Source of the DNA: Halanaerobiales bacterium
GTDB lineage: Bacteria; Bacillota; Halanaerobiia; B1SED10-174
Length of the DNA: 32,057 nt
Assembly (NCBI GenBank): GCA_003551905.1
Contig: PUNT01000084.1
Location: forward strand, 1-32,057
Direction of reading: 5' to 3'
Shown here: in pieces, positions 15,777-25,319 of the stretch
Layout of the letters: every line of letters starts with the position of its first letter
How positions within the stretch are numbered: the stretch's first letter is position 1
Position numbers and translations under genes: made by a program
The notes under the pieces: model-generated
The model's database searches: none
The model's input: the letters and a program-made list of their open reading frames with translations, nothing else
What the model was told of the DNA's origin: nothing

Positions 15777-16594
15777 AGGGCTTTCACCAGCTCTTCCTTG
15801 GTTAATATTCCAGTAGATAGGGGGAGACCAGCCTTTTGCAGCTTATCAACCAGGCAGGGTATATCCGGGAGCTCCAAATCAGCATCTTCAACAATATCCC
15901 TGGCCTGGAAAACATCCAGAGGGGAGCCTTCCAGCATAACCTGACCTGCCTTGAGAATAATAACCCGGTCGGTATCCACCACTTCCTCCATGAAATGGGT
16001 AATATAAACTATGGTTATTCCTTCCCCGGCCAGTTTTTCAATTGTTTTCAAAACCTCCTGTCGTCCCAGAGGATCCAGCATTGCTGTCGGCTCATCGAAA
16101 ACAATACACTGAGGGCGCATTGCAATGATGCTGGCAATAGCTACCCTCTGCTTCTGCCCTCCAGACAGGTGATGAGGAGGAAAATTCCGGTACTCCTCCA
16201 TGCCAACCATCTCCAGAGCTTCCTGTACCCGCTGGCGGATTAATTTTGGTGGCAATCCCAAATTTTCCGGTCCAAAGGCCACCTCCTCCTCAACCATGGT
16301 AGCAACCAGCTGATTGTCAGGATTCTGAAAAACCATACCCACTCGCTGCCGGATCTCCCAGATTTTTTCCTCATCAGCTGTATCCATCCCATCCACCAGT
16401 ACCTGCCCCTGAACTGGCGTAAGAAGGGCATTAAAGAGTTTTGCCAGTGTGGATTTTCCGGACCCATTGGGCCCAACAATGGCAATCCTATCCCCTTTTT
16501 CTATGGCCAGGTCAATGCCATGAATGGCCTGTACTGGAGGTTCATTACCTTCAGTATAGGTATAATGGACATCTTCCAGGGCTATAAATGCCAT
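15761..16594 (-). CDS. ecfA1: energy-coupling factor transporter ATPase EcfA1
   Basis: This is the first ATPase of the ECF module (277 residues), which powers uptake of vitamins or metal ions captured by S components. Visible motifs are Walker A GPNGSGKST (41-49), Q-loop QNPDNQLVATMVEEEVAFG, signature LSGGQKQRVA (143-152) and Walker B IVFDEPTAMLDP (164-175). The gene follows rplQ after 30 nt, the usual Firmicutes arrangement, and overlaps ecfA2. Confidence 0.95.
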   Translation of the reverse strand: MAFIALEDVHYTYTEGNEPPVQAIHGIDLAIEKGDRIAIVGPNGSGKSTLAKLFNALLTPVQGQVLVDGMDTADEEKIWEIRQRVGMVFQNPDNQLVATMVEEEVAFGPENLGLPPKLIRQRVQEALEMVGMEEYRNFPPHHLSGGQKQRVAIASIIAMRPQCIVFDEPTAMLDPLGRQEVLKTIEKLAGEGITIVYITHFMEEVVDTDRVIILKAGQVMLEGSPLDVFQARDIVEDADLELPDIPCLVDKLQKAGLPLSTGILTKEELVKALCALK

Positions 16595-16624
16595 CTATAC
16601 CACCTACACTTTAAATATAAAAAC

Positions 16625-16966
16625 CTACTCTATAATCTCCAGTATAGCCATACTGGCTCCATCACCCCTACGTTGGCCCAGTTTAATAACCCGGGTATAA
16701 CCACCATCCCTATCAGCAAAACGGGGGCCCACTTTCTCAAAGAGCTCAGCAACAGCATCCTTATCCTTAAGAAAAGTTAAGGCCTGACGGCGGCTGTGCA
16801 AGCTGCCTTCCTTGGCCAGAGAAATCATCTTCTCGGCTAGAGAACGGGCCTCCTTGGCCCGGGCTAATGTAGTTTCAATTCTCTTGTGTTTGATAAGTGA
16901 GCTGATCATGTTGGCCAGCATAGCATTGCGGTGGGCACTCTTAACACCCAATTTTCTTGTTCCCAT
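16625..16966 (-). CDS. rplQ: 50S ribosomal protein L17
   Basis: L17 lies near the exit of the 50S tunnel. The 113-residue protein has the conserved N-terminal stretch SAHRNAMLANMISSLIKHKRIETT and the closing GYTRVIKLGQRRGDGASMAILE. The length is usual for Firmicutes. It follows rpoA by 22 nt and ends the alpha-operon part of the cluster before the ECF genes. Confidence 0.98.
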   Translation of the reverse strand: MGTRKLGVKSAHRNAMLANMISSLIKHKRIETTLARAKEARSLAEKMISLAKEGSLHSRRQALTFLKDKDAVAELFEKVGPRFADRDGGYTRVIKLGQRRGDGASMAILEIIE

Positions 16967-16988
16967 TTAACCCTCACCTCCTAATCTC

Positions 16989-17930
16989 CTATTCCGGCTG
17001 CCGCAGGCTAAGATCCAGCTTTTCCAGCTTCTCCCTTATTTCATCCAGGGACTTCTTTCCTAAATTGCGAACTTTCATCAAATCTTCTTCTGTCTTGTTG
17101 AGAAGTTGTTCCACTGTGTTGATGCCGGCCCGCTTCAAACAGTTAGAAGAACGGACAGAAAGTTCCAATTCTTCAATGGTTGTTTCCAGGATCTTATCCT
17201 TTTCGTCTTCCTCTTTTTCCACCATTATCTCCATCTCACTAGCAGCCATGGTCAGGTTGGTAAAAAGGGCAAGGTGTTCCTGCAAAATTCGAGCAGCCAG
17301 GCTCACAGCTTCCTCAGGAGAAATACTGCCATTGGTCTTTATATCCAGGTTGAGACGGTCATAGTCAGTAACCTGACCAACCCGGGTATTTTCAACGGTA
17401 AAATTTATCCTCTCCACCGGTGAAAATGAAGCATCTATTGGGATCACGCCAATTATATGCTCCCTCTCTTTTTTATGCTCTTCTGCTGATACATAGCCCC
17501 GGCCTCTTTCAACGGTTACCTCCATGTATAGCTCTGAACCATCGCTCAATGTGGCAATGTGCAAATCCGGGTTAACAATATCCAGATTACCGGTAGAGGT
17601 AAAATCAGCAGCAGTTACCTTCCCTTCACCTGTGGCATTAAGGGTAAGAACTTGCGGTTCATCTCCATCCATCTTTATAACCAGTTCCTTTACATTGAGA
17701 ACTATATCCGTTACATCCTCTACCACTCCATCGATGGTAGCAAATTCATGCCTGATATCGCTTATCTTCAGGGAGGTGACACTGGCCCCGGGCAGTGAAG
17801 AAAGGAGTACTCGCCGCAGGGCATTCCCCAGTGTTATGCCAAACCCCCGCTCCAAGGGGGTAACTACAAATCGGCCAAAGTTATTCTCGCTCTCAACAAC
17901 CTCAATACGGGGCCTCTCTATTTCAATCAT
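16989..17930 (-). CDS. rpoA: DNA-directed RNA polymerase subunit alpha
   Basis: Alpha dimerises to start RNA polymerase assembly and contacts UP elements and activators. The 313-residue protein has an N-terminal domain with [20 protein letters not shown] (dimer interface) and [14 protein letters not shown] short acidic linker (about 225-240) follows, then a C-terminal domain of helix-hairpin-helix type with [19 protein letters not shown] and [17 protein letters not shown]. Its length and order rpsD-rpoA-rplQ are typical. Confidence 0.99.
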   Translation of the reverse strand: MIEIERPRIEVVESENNFGRFVVTPLERGFGITLGNALRRVLLSSLPGASVTSLKISDIRHEFATIDGVVEDVTDIVLNVKELVIKMDGDEPQVLTLNATGEGKVTAADFTSTGNLDIVNPDLHIATLSDGSELYMEVTVERGRGYVSAEEHKKEREHIIGVIPIDASFSPVERINFTVENTRVGQVTDYDRLNLDIKTNGSISPEEAVSLAARILQEHLALFTNLTMAASEMEIMVEKEEDEKDKILETTIEELELSVRSSNCLKRAGINTVEQLLNKTEEDLMKVRNLGKKSLDEIREKLEKLDLSLRQPE

Positions 17931-17953
17931 TCAATTACCCCTCCTTTTTCCGG

Positions 17954-18583
17954 TTAACGTGAATAATACTCTACTATCAGGTGCTCCTGGAAGGTCATAT
18001 CCATATCTTCCCGGGTTGGCTCCCTGAGAACTCTTCCTTTACCTTTTTCCAGGTCCACCTCCAGCCAGGAGGGCACACCCCGGCCTTCATTTAGCTCCAG
18101 AATTTCTTTAATATGGGCCAACCCCATGCTCTTTTCCCTGATGTTAATCAGATCTCCCTCCTTAACCTGAAAGGAAGGGATGTTAACACGCCGGCCATTA
18201 ACCTCGATGTGGCCGTGAAGCACTATCTGGCGTGCTTCAGGACGAGAACGGGCAAAATTCAAACGATAAACAACATTATCCAGTCGGCTTTCCAGTATTT
18301 TTAAGAAATTTTCACCGGTAATGCCGGTAAGCCTTTCCGCCTCCTTAAAATAACGACGAAATTGCCTCTCCTGCAGGCCATAGGTCCGCCGCATCTTCTG
18401 CTTTTCCCGGAGCTGAACAGCATGATCAGACATTTTCCCCCGACGATCCTGTCCGTGCTCTCCAGGTTTGCTGGGACGGCGATTAATTGCACATTTATCA
18501 GTGTAGCACCGTTCACCTTTGAGGAATAGTTTTGTCCCTTCCCGGCGGCAGAGCCGGCAAACGGGGCCTGTATATCTTGCCAT
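17954..18583 (-). CDS. rpsD: 30S ribosomal protein S4 (zinc-binding form)
   Basis: S4 nucleates assembly of the 16S 5' domain and lines the mRNA entry channel. The 209-residue protein keeps four N-terminal cysteines (C9, C12, C26, C31; CRLC then C-x4-C), the zinc-binding form. The S4 RNA-binding domain is seen as [27 protein letters not shown]. It sits 22 nt after rpsK and 23 nt before rpoA. Confidence 0.98.
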   Translation of the reverse strand: MARYTGPVCRLCRREGTKLFLKGERCYTDKCAINRRPSKPGEHGQDRRGKMSDHAVQLREKQKMRRTYGLQERQFRRYFKEAERLTGITGENFLKILESRLDNVVYRLNFARSRPEARQIVLHGHIEVNGRRVNIPSFQVKEGDLINIREKSMGLAHIKEILELNEGRGVPSWLEVDLEKGKGRVLREPTREDMDMTFQEHLIVEYYSR

Positions 18584-18605
18584 CTTCTATACCTCCTACT
18601 CCTTA

Positions 18606-19001
18606 TTATACTCTTCTTCTTTTGGGAGGTCGGCACCCATTGTGGGGTATAGGTGTTACATCTTTGATGAGACTGACCTCCAACCCTGCTGATTGCAGAG
18701 ACCTTATTGCTGATTCCCTGCCAGCACCAGGTCCTTTAACATAAACTTCTATATGCTTCAAACCATGTTCCATGGCTTCCTTGGCAGCTTTTTCTGCAGC
18801 CATCTGTGCTGCAAAAGGTGTGCTCTTCCGGGATCCCTTGTAACCCATATTTCCACCACTGGACCAGGTGATAACCTTGCCATCCATATCAGTTATGGTA
18901 ACTATTGTATTGTTAAAAGTGGAGCGAATATGGGCCTGCCCATGCTCAATATTCTTCCGGACTTTCTTCTTTCCCCGGCGAGTGCGTTTGGTTTTTGCCA
19001 T
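18606..19001 (-). CDS. rpsK: 30S ribosomal protein S11
   Basis: S11 forms part of the 30S platform next to the E site. The 131-residue protein shows [39 protein letters not shown] and the C-terminal [18 protein letters not shown], all standard. It has a basic N-terminal tail ([14 protein letters not shown]). The gene lies 16 nt after rpsM. Confidence 0.98.
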   Translation of the reverse strand: MAKTKRTRRGKKKVRKNIEHGQAHIRSTFNNTIVTITDMDGKVITWSSGGNMGYKGSRKSTPFAAQMAAEKAAKEAMEHGLKHIEVYVKGPGAGRESAIRSLQSAGLEVSLIKDVTPIPHNGCRPPKRRRV

Positions 19002-19017
19002 TCTTCTCTACCCCCCT

Positions 19018-19386
19018 TTACTTTTTCCTGCGGATACCCACAGTTCTCTTGGGACCTTTACGGGTTCGTGCATTGGTTCTGGTTCGCTGCCCCCGTACTG
19101 GTACTCCCCGGCGGTGGCGTAACCCCCTGTAGGTGCCAATATCCATAAGGCGCTTAATATTGGAGCGCACTTCTCTACGGAGTTCACCTTCAACCTCCCG
19201 TTCGCCTACTTCTTTTCGGAGTGCTGAAATTTCCGCTTCGGTTAAATCCCGAACCCTGGTATCTGGATTAATTCCGGCAGTTTCCAGTATACTCTGAGCC
19301 CTGGCTTTCCCAATACCATATATATAGGTAAGGCCAATTGCGACCCTTTTATCACGGGGTAAATCAACACCTTCTATCCTGGCCAT
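19018..19386 (-). CDS. rpsM: 30S ribosomal protein S13
   Basis: S13 sits at the top of the 30S head, contacts S19 and the P-site tRNA, and forms bridges to the 50S. The 122-residue protein has [15 protein letters not shown], the helix-hairpin-helix region [12 protein letters not shown], and [25 protein letters not shown] near the basic tail. It follows rpmJ by 15 nt. Confidence 0.98.
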   Translation of the reverse strand: MARIEGVDLPRDKRVAIGLTYIYGIGKARAQSILETAGINPDTRVRDLTEAEISALRKEVGEREVEGELRREVRSNIKRLMDIGTYRGLRHRRGVPVRGQRTRTNARTRKGPKRTVGIRRKK

Positions 19387-19401
19387 ATTACAACCTCCCT
19401 T

Positions 19402-19753
<352 letters not shown>

Positions 19754-19758
19754 GGGGT

Positions 19759-20052
19759 CTATCGGACCTCCTTACTGTTAGCTTCCTCCAGCACCTTCTT
19801 CAGGGCACCAGCCACATCTTTATTGCTAACTCGCATTTTGGACCTGCATTTCACATGGATGTCTTCAATAACAGTATTGAGGGGCTGCAAGTGTTTAATA
19901 TTCTTTCTTTTGGGACTTTCAACTCTCCGCCTGCAACCATCAGCAATATATACAAAGGGGTCAGGCCCTATCTGCAGAACCACAAAATATTCCCCCTTAT
20001 CTCTTCCAGCAATAGACTTGACAACCTGGCCTAACTCCAGATTGCTGGCCAT
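19759..20052 (-). CDS. KOW domain RNA-binding protein (L14e/L6e/L27e-like)
   Basis: The 97-residue protein begins with a KOW-type SH3 barrel (about residues 5-45: [21 protein letters not shown], then [18 protein letters not shown]). It continues with a charged helical tail. Proteins of this kind, similar to eukaryotic/archaeal L14e-type ribosomal proteins (COG2163), occur between map and infA in many Clostridia. A role on the ribosome or in RNA binding is inferred, not shown. A promoter-like sequence lies just upstream, and GAGGTGATGG precedes the ATG. Confidence 0.85.
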   Translation of the reverse strand: MASNLELGQVVKSIAGRDKGEYFVVLQIGPDPFVYIADGCRRRVESPKRKNIKHLQPLNTVIEDIHVKCRSKMRVSNKDVAGALKKVLEEANSKEVR

Positions 20053-20073
20053 TTTCCATCACCTCAGTTAACT

Positions 20074-20103
20074 ATTATAACACAGCACTCCTATACTATG
20101 CAA
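20074..20103 (-). promoter_or_regulatory. candidate internal promoter upstream of the KOW-infA-rpmJ genes
   Basis: On the minus strand, TTGCAT (20103-20098) is followed by 18 nt and a perfect TATAAT (20079-20074). It lies in the 52-nt gap between map and the KOW gene, one of the widest gaps in the S10-spc-alpha region. It could give extra transcription of the translation-initiation and alpha-operon genes. Confidence 0.6.
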
Positions 20104-20104
20104 T

Positions 20105-20851
20105 TTAGGGCTTTGTGAGTATTTCTGGCCCATTTTCGGTTATGGCCACTGTATCTTCAAAATGTGCAGAGAGCATTCCATCCACTGTAACAACAGTCCA
20201 ACCGTCCTCTTCAACCCTGACTTCATGGGTTCCTGCGTTAACCATGGGTTCAATAGCCAGGGTCATACCTTCCTTCAATACAGGTCCTCTTCCAGGAGGA
20301 CCAAAATTAGGAACCTGGGGTGGCTCATGCATAGCCTGCCCAATACCATGACCCACATAGTCCCGGACCACTGAAAATCCCTGACCTTCCACAAAAGACT
20401 GAATGGCATGGGAAATATCCGACAAATACCCTCCTGGCTGACACATCTTTATCCCTTCCTGCAAACTCTTTCGAGTTACCTCCATGAGCTGGTGAGCAGA
20501 TTGGCTTATCTCACCAACTCCATATGTCCGGGCGCAATCTCCGTAGTAGCCGTCAAGCAGGGTGCCAACATCCAGGCTAACAATATCCCCTTCTTTTAAG
20601 ATTCGAGGACCAGGTATACCGTGAACAACCTCCTGATTAACTGATACACAAACCGAGGCAGGAAAACCCCGATAGCCCTTGAAGGCCGGTACGCCTCCAT
20701 TCTGACGGATGAAATCTTCAGCTAAATCATCAATCTCCTGAGTTTTCAGGCCGGGAGCAATAATTTCAGCAATCTTTTCCTGAACCTGGGCAGCAAGTTT
20801 GCCGGCCCTGACCATAAATTTAATTTCCCGGGAAGATTTACAGACAATCAT
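20105..20851 (-). CDS. map: methionine aminopeptidase, type I
   Basis: Map removes the initiator methionine from new proteins. The 248-residue protein carries all five metal ligands: D94 (SLDVG), D105 (YGDCARTYG), H168 (VGHGIG), E201 (AIEPM) and E232 (FEDTVAIT). No N-terminal zinc extension is present. The ORF track begins at a TTG one codon earlier. GGAG is 8 nt from the ATG at 20851, which overlaps the adk TGA by one base (TGATG), so I chose it. Confidence 0.97.
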   Translation of the reverse strand: MIVCKSSREIKFMVRAGKLAAQVQEKIAEIIAPGLKTQEIDDLAEDFIRQNGGVPAFKGYRGFPASVCVSVNQEVVHGIPGPRILKEGDIVSLDVGTLLDGYYGDCARTYGVGEISQSAHQLMEVTRKSLQEGIKMCQPGGYLSDISHAIQSFVEGQGFSVVRDYVGHGIGQAMHEPPQVPNFGPPGRGPVLKEGMTLAIEPMVNAGTHEVRVEEDGWTVVTVDGMLSAHFEDTVAITENGPEILTKP

Positions 20852-21498
20852 CAAAACCGCTCCATAATAGCTAATAGTTTACTGGTTACAGTTTTGGGAT
20901 CCGGACTGGCATCAACCTGCTGGAGAAGGTCCTTTTCCCGGTAATAGCTTTCCAGTTCTAAAGTTTTGCCCCTGTTCACCTGCAGTCGCCTTCGGACCGT
21001 TTCCTCCCTGTCATCATCCCTCTGCATCAGCTCCCCACCGCATAGGTCACAAATGCCACCTTCTTCTGGAGGGCTGAATCTTATATGGTAGTTGGTCCCG
21101 CAGTTAGAACAAACCCGACGTCCGGACAAACGCTCTACCAGCACCTCCTCTGGAGCCTGCAAGCAAATGACACCTTGCAATTCTTTGCCTAAATTCTCCA
21201 AAATACTATCCAGAGCTGCAGCCTGAACCAGTGTCCGGGGAAAACCATCCAGTAAGAACCCGTTATCTGTATCCGGTTCCTCCAGGCGCTTTTCTATCAT
21301 GGCACAGGTAATTTCATCAGGAACCAGTTCCCCAGCTTTTATATACTGGGCAGCTTTTCTCCCCATTTCTGTTGCTTTTTCAATATTTTCTCTGAATATA
21401 TCCCCGGTAGCGATGTGAGGTATAGAAAATTTCTCTGCCAGAATTACAGCCTGTGTCCCTTTCCCTGTCCCTGGCAATCCCATCAGAACTATATTCAT
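20851..21498 (-). CDS. adk: adenylate kinase (zinc-lid form)
   Basis: Adk interconverts ATP, ADP and AMP. The 215-residue protein starts MNIVLMGLPGTGKGTQ with the P-loop, has GFPRT for nucleotide binding, and carries a long lid with four cysteines (C130, C133, C150, C153), the zinc-binding Gram-positive type. The ORF track adds 19 residues that overlap secY. AGGAGG stands 6 nt before the ATG at 21498, which gives the family N-terminus. The gene sits between secY and map as usual. Confidence 0.98.
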   Translation of the reverse strand: MNIVLMGLPGTGKGTQAVILAEKFSIPHIATGDIFRENIEKATEMGRKAAQYIKAGELVPDEITCAMIEKRLEEPDTDNGFLLDGFPRTLVQAAALDSILENLGKELQGVICLQAPEEVLVERLSGRRVCSNCGTNYHIRFSPPEEGGICDLCGGELMQRDDDREETVRRRLQVNRGKTLELESYYREKDLLQQVDASPDPKTVTSKLLAIMERF

Positions 21499-21508
21499 TG
21501 TCTTCCTC

Positions 21509-22768
21509 CTATCGCATGAAGCCTTCATAGTGCCGCATAAGCAGGTGAGATTCAATCTGTTTCATTGTCTCCAGAGCAACCCCAGTTACAATCAAAAGAC
21601 TGGTTCCACCAAATTCAATGTTAATCCGGGTTAGAGGAAACATAAAGTTGGGCAATATGGCAACAAGGGCCAGAAATATAGCGCCTGCCAGTGTAATCCT
21701 GGTGAGAATCCTGTCCATGAAGCTTGCTGTGGAACGGCCAGGCCTGATGCCGGGGATAAATCCCCCGTATTTTCTAATATTATCAGCAACTTCCTGGGGA
21801 TTGAAAGTTATAGCTGTATAGAAATAAGTGAAGAATATAATCATCAGGCCAAAACTGGTAAGGTAAATTGCTCCCTCAGGTCTCAATGCTTCAGCCAGCC
21901 TCTGTGCCCAGTCATAAGGAAGGATCTGGGCTATAGTAACTGGAAAAGCCAGAACGCTGGAGGCAAAGATTACCGGAATAACGCCAGCCTGATTTACTTT
22001 CATGGGTATATGAGTTGCCCGGCCGCCGTACATTCTTCTACCAACCACTCGTTTGGAATACTGGACCGGGATACGACGTTCCCCCTGCTGAACATAAATA
22101 ACAGCAGCTACCACAGCCAGACCTACCACTACAAAAACCAGTATATTCAAGGCTGTAACTTCACCAATACCTATCATCCTTATTGTTTCCCGGAAAACTG
22201 GCGGATAGCTGGCGATTATTGAAGCAAAGATCAGTATAGATATCCCGTTGCCAATTCCCTTTTCAGTAATCTGCTCCCCCAGCCACATGAGAAAGGCAGT
22301 ACCTGCAGTCAGGGTAAGAACAATTATGCCCAGGCTGGCAAAGTTAGGATTGGGAATGGCTCCCATGTTGCGGATGAACATGGTAAAACCCCAGCCCTGG
22401 ACAAAACCAAGGGCAACAGTTGCATAGCGGGTGTACTGGGCAATCTTCTTACGTCCTTCTGGACCTTCCTTCTGCAGTTCTTCCAGCTTGGGAATAACTA
22501 CTGTGAGAAGATTCATGATAATAGAAGCGGTAATATAAGGGCTTATACCCATGGCAAAGATGGTAAAGCGCTGCAGCGCACCACCTGTAAACATATCCAG
22601 AAGCCCCAGTATGCCTCCCTCGCCAAAATATTGGGCAAACTGGGTGGGATCAACGCCGGGAACCGGAACGAAGGCTCCAATTCTGTAAACAGCGATCATA
22701 GCCAAAACAAAGAAAATCTTCTTCCGCAGTTCTTTAACTTTCAGGGCATTAAATAAAGCTGTGAGCAT
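21509..22768 (-). CDS. secY: preprotein translocase subunit SecY
   Basis: SecY forms the protein-conducting channel in the cytoplasmic membrane. The 419-residue protein has about ten membrane helices. The family blocks FVPVPGVDP, FAMGISPYITASIIMNLL, GIGNGISILIFASI and FNPQEVADNIRKYGGFIPGIRPG are present. Its ATG directly abuts the rplO stop codon (TAGATG) with the Shine-Dalgarno AGGTGGAGGTG inside rplO, so translation is coupled. Confidence 0.99.
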   Translation of the reverse strand: MLTALFNALKVKELRKKIFFVLAMIAVYRIGAFVPVPGVDPTQFAQYFGEGGILGLLDMFTGGALQRFTIFAMGISPYITASIIMNLLTVVIPKLEELQKEGPEGRKKIAQYTRYATVALGFVQGWGFTMFIRNMGAIPNPNFASLGIIVLTLTAGTAFLMWLGEQITEKGIGNGISILIFASIIASYPPVFRETIRMIGIGEVTALNILVFVVVGLAVVAAVIYVQQGERRIPVQYSKRVVGRRMYGGRATHIPMKVNQAGVIPVIFASSVLAFPVTIAQILPYDWAQRLAEALRPEGAIYLTSFGLMIIFFTYFYTAITFNPQEVADNIRKYGGFIPGIRPGRSTASFMDRILTRITLAGAIFLALVAILPNFMFPLTRINIEFGGTSLLIVTGVALETMKQIESHLLMRHYEGFMR

Positions 22769-23206
22769 CTAAAGCACCTCCACCTGTCCACCAGCAGCCT
22801 CAATCTTTACCACTGCAGCTTTGCTGAACCTGTGGGCCCGGACTGTCAGAGAATTCTTCAATTCCCCATCACCTAAGATTTTTACTCTGCTCTGTCGGGC
22901 TACCATACCCTCCTGAAGCAATAGCTCGGGAGTTATTTCAGTTCCGCTGGTAAAACGATTCAAATCCTCAACATTAACCGTTGAGTAGCTGTCAGCAAAA
23001 ATATTCTTGAATCCTCGCTTGGGAAGCCTCCGATACAGGGGGGTTTGACCACCTTCGAAACCCAGGCGCACACCACCCCCGGACCGGGATTTTTGCCCTT
23101 TATGGCCCCGTCCTGCAGTTGTCCCCCGCCCTGAACCAGAGCCTCGTCCAAGCCTTTTTCTGTTTTTCTTAGCCCCGGGTCGGGGTTTCAATTCGTGTAA
23201 GCGCAT
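22769..23206 (-). CDS. rplO: 50S ribosomal protein L15
   Basis: L15 binds 23S rRNA and joins late in 50S assembly. The 145-residue protein has [20 protein letters not shown], the Gly/Arg-rich extension [17 protein letters not shown], and [17 protein letters not shown]. The ORF track adds six residues, but AGGAGG lies 8 nt from the ATG at 23206, which gives the family start MRLHELKP. It follows rpsE after only 18 nt, leaving no room for rpmD (L30). Confidence 0.98.
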   Translation of the reverse strand: MRLHELKPRPGAKKNRKRLGRGSGSGRGTTAGRGHKGQKSRSGGGVRLGFEGGQTPLYRRLPKRGFKNIFADSYSTVNVEDLNRFTSGTEITPELLLQEGMVARQSRVKILGDGELKNSLTVRAHRFSKAAVVKIEAAGGQVEVL

Positions 23207-23224
23207 AAATATCCCCTCCTTCAA

Positions 23225-23734
23225 CTAACCCATAAGTTCTTCCACATCTTTGCCCCGCAGGCGGGCCACCTCTTTGGGGTGTTTCAAGCTTTTAACAGCC
23301 TCCATGGTGGCATAGGCCATATTTATTGGATTATCCGAACCAAGAGACTTGGTTAAAATATCACTAACACCTGCAGCCTCTAAAACTGCCCTGACAGCCC
23401 CACCAGCGATAACACCAGTTCCTTCTGAAGCAGGCTTCAGAAAAACCCTGCCGGCACCAAAAGAACCAATAATTTCGTGAGGAATGGTGGTCCCTACCCT
23501 GGGCACCTCAATCATGGATTTCTTTGCCTCTTCAACACCTTTTTTGATGGCATCCGGCACTTCATTGGCCTTGCCCAGGCCGGTACCAACTTTTCCTGCC
23601 CCGTCACCAACAACAACAAGGGCACTAAAGCTGAACCTGCGGCCACCTTTAACAACCTTGGCCACCCGGTTGATATTTACCACCTTTTCGATGAACTCTT
23701 TTTCTTCTTCTTTAGCTCTGGGTTTGGAAGTCAA
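23225..23734 (-). CDS. rpsE: 30S ribosomal protein S5
   Basis: S5 helps form the mRNA entry site and affects decoding accuracy. The 169-residue protein has [20 protein letters not shown] (the spectinomycin-loop region), [19 protein letters not shown], and [22 protein letters not shown]. The start is TTG at 23734, 7 nt after AGGAGG. An ATG four bases upstream is out of frame and closes quickly, so TTG is the only reasonable start. Confidence 0.98.
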   Translation of the reverse strand: MTSKPRAKEEEKEFIEKVVNINRVAKVVKGGRRFSFSALVVVGDGAGKVGTGLGKANEVPDAIKKGVEEAKKSMIEVPRVGTTIPHEIIGSFGAGRVFLKPASEGTGVIAGGAVRAVLEAAGVSDILTKSLGSDNPINMAYATMEAVKSLKHPKEVARLRGKDVEELMG

Positions 23735-23751
23735 TCATTTCCCTCCTTTCC

Positions 23752-24111
23752 TTAAAACTTCAATCCTTTTTCCCTGGCCGCATCAGCCAGAGCTTTTACC
23801 CTGCCGTGATAAAGGTTGCCTCCTCTGTCAAACACAACATTTTCGATGCCCTGGGAAAGGGCCCTTTCGGCAATGATATTTCCTACAATTTTTGCTGCCT
23901 CTTTATTGCCGGTGTTTTTAACCTTATCTTTAATATCCTGTTCTAGGGTAGAAGCAGAAATCAAAGTTTCTCCCTTTATATCGTCAATAATCTGGGCATA
24001 TATATTTTTTAAACTGCGGTAGACATTCAACCTGGGCCTTTCAGGAGTTCCCATTACCTTTCTTCTGACCCGGAGATGTCTCTCCCGGTGCATGACCCGT
24101 TTATCTCTCAT
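23752..24111 (-). CDS. rplR: 50S ribosomal protein L18
   Basis: L18 binds 5S rRNA and joins the central protuberance. The 119-residue protein shows [23 protein letters not shown], the NIYAQIIDD region and [28 protein letters not shown]. The length and position between rplF and rpsE are standard. GGAGG precedes the ATG. Confidence 0.98.
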   Translation of the reverse strand: MRDKRVMHRERHLRVRRKVMGTPERPRLNVYRSLKNIYAQIIDDIKGETLISASTLEQDIKDKVKNTGNKEAAKIVGNIIAERALSQGIENVVFDRGGNLYHGRVKALADAAREKGLKF

Positions 24112-24139
24112 GCCCTTCCCTCCTTCTCATAACCAAAAC

Positions 24140-24679
24140 TTATTGCGCCCCTGCTTTACCCACCTTGCGGCGGATATATTCACCTTCATAGCGAATCCCC
24201 TTACCCAGGTATGGATCAGGTTTACGCAGCTGGCGAATGCTAGCAGCTATCCGTCCTACTTTCTGCTTATCAATTCCCCGTACAATTATCTTGTTATTGC
24301 CCTCCATGGCCAGTTCAATACCTTCTTCTGGCTCTACTACAGCAGGATGAGAAAACCCCAGCTGCAGTTCTAATTTATTTCCCTTCATGGCACCCCGATA
24401 ACCGGTGCCTACCATTTCCAGTCGCTTCTCGTATCCCTTGGTAACCCCTTCAATCATATTGGTGATTATGCTCCGGGTCATACCCTGGACAGCCCTGAAT
24501 CTCTTCTCTTCCCCAGGGACTTCAACTCGCAATTGTCCCTTATGCTTTTTTATGTTGGCATAACGATGAAGAGACTGGGTTAATGTACCCTTGGGACCCT
24601 TAACTGTAATCTCCTGATTTTTTACTTTTACCTCCACCCCATCCGGAATGGATATTGGTAAAACCCCTATCCGGGACAT
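24140..24679 (-). CDS. rplF: 50S ribosomal protein L6
   Basis: L6 lies close to the sarcin-ricin loop and the factor-binding site. The 179-residue protein has two similar domains. Typical blocks are MSRIGVLPISIPDGVEV, VTVKGPKGTL, GYRGAMKGNKLELQLGFSHP and KPDPYLGKGIRYEGEYIRRKVGK. The ORF track starts at a GTG two codons earlier, which is too close to AGGAGG. The ATG at 24679 is 7 nt away and gives the family start. Confidence 0.98.
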   Translation of the reverse strand: MSRIGVLPISIPDGVEVKVKNQEITVKGPKGTLTQSLHRYANIKKHKGQLRVEVPGEEKRFRAVQGMTRSIITNMIEGVTKGYEKRLEMVGTGYRGAMKGNKLELQLGFSHPAVVEPEEGIELAMEGNNKIIVRGIDKQKVGRIAASIRQLRKPDPYLGKGIRYEGEYIRRKVGKAGAQ

Positions 24680-24691
24680 TCTCACACCTCC

Positions 24692-25093
24692 TCACCATAT
24701 ATAACAGATAACCTCGCCACCTAAGCCTTTTGCTCTGGCTTCTTTGTCAGTCATAACGCCCTGGCTGGTGGAAATAACGGCAATACCAAGACCTCCCAAG
24801 ACCCGAGGCACTTCATCCTTCTTAGCATAAACTCTCAGCCCGGGTTTACTGATCTTTTTCAATCCATTGATAACTTTCTCACCATCCGGTCCATACTTCA
24901 AGAATAACCGGAGGACTCCCTGAGGATTTCCTTCCTGAATAACCCGATAATCCTTGATAAACCCTTCTTCTTTAAGAATTTCAGCAATTCTCTCCCTCAT
25001 CCTAGATGAAGGGATTTCCACTGTATCTTTTAAACCCATAGTAGCGTTCCTTATCCGGGTCAGCATATCTGCTACTGGATCAGTCATTCCCAT
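24692..25093 (-). CDS. rpsH: 30S ribosomal protein S8
   Basis: S8 is a primary binder of the 16S central domain. The 133-residue protein has [64 protein letters not shown] and a C-terminal GGEVICYIW. The ORF track begins seven codons earlier. AGGAGG is 9 nt from the ATG at 25093 (MGMTDPV), which I prefer; ATG two codons later is also possible. Confidence 0.98.
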   Translation of the reverse strand: MGMTDPVADMLTRIRNATMGLKDTVEIPSSRMRERIAEILKEEGFIKDYRVIQEGNPQGVLRLFLKYGPDGEKVINGLKKISKPGLRVYAKKDEVPRVLGGLGIAVISTSQGVMTDKEARAKGLGGEVICYIW

Positions 25094-25119
25094 TAATGCC
25101 AACCTCCTTCCCAAAAATA

Positions 25120-25305
25120 TTACCAGCTGGCCTTCTTCACTCCCGGAATTACTCCCTTATGGGCCAATTCCCGGAAGCAAATCCGACAAAGCATAAATTT
25201 TCTCAAAACCCCCCTTGCCCGGCCGCACTTGCGACACCGACGAACCCGGCGGGTAGAATACTTGGGGTCAAATTTTTCTCTTTCAACCTGACTTTTTCGC
25301 GCCAC
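25120..25305 (-). CDS. rpsZ: 30S ribosomal protein S14, zinc-binding type Z
   Basis: S14 binds in the 30S head near S3 and S10. The 61-residue protein is the short zinc form with C24, C27, C40 and C43 (CRKC then CRIC). The conserved ending is [17 protein letters not shown]. The start is GTG at 25305 after AGGGGGGAAAGG, giving MARKSQVE. It lies between rplE and rpsH as usual. Confidence 0.98.
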   Translation of the reverse strand: MARKSQVEREKFDPKYSTRRVRRCRKCGRARGVLRKFMLCRICFRELAHKGVIPGVKKASW

Positions 25306-25319
25306 ACCTTTCCCCCCTT

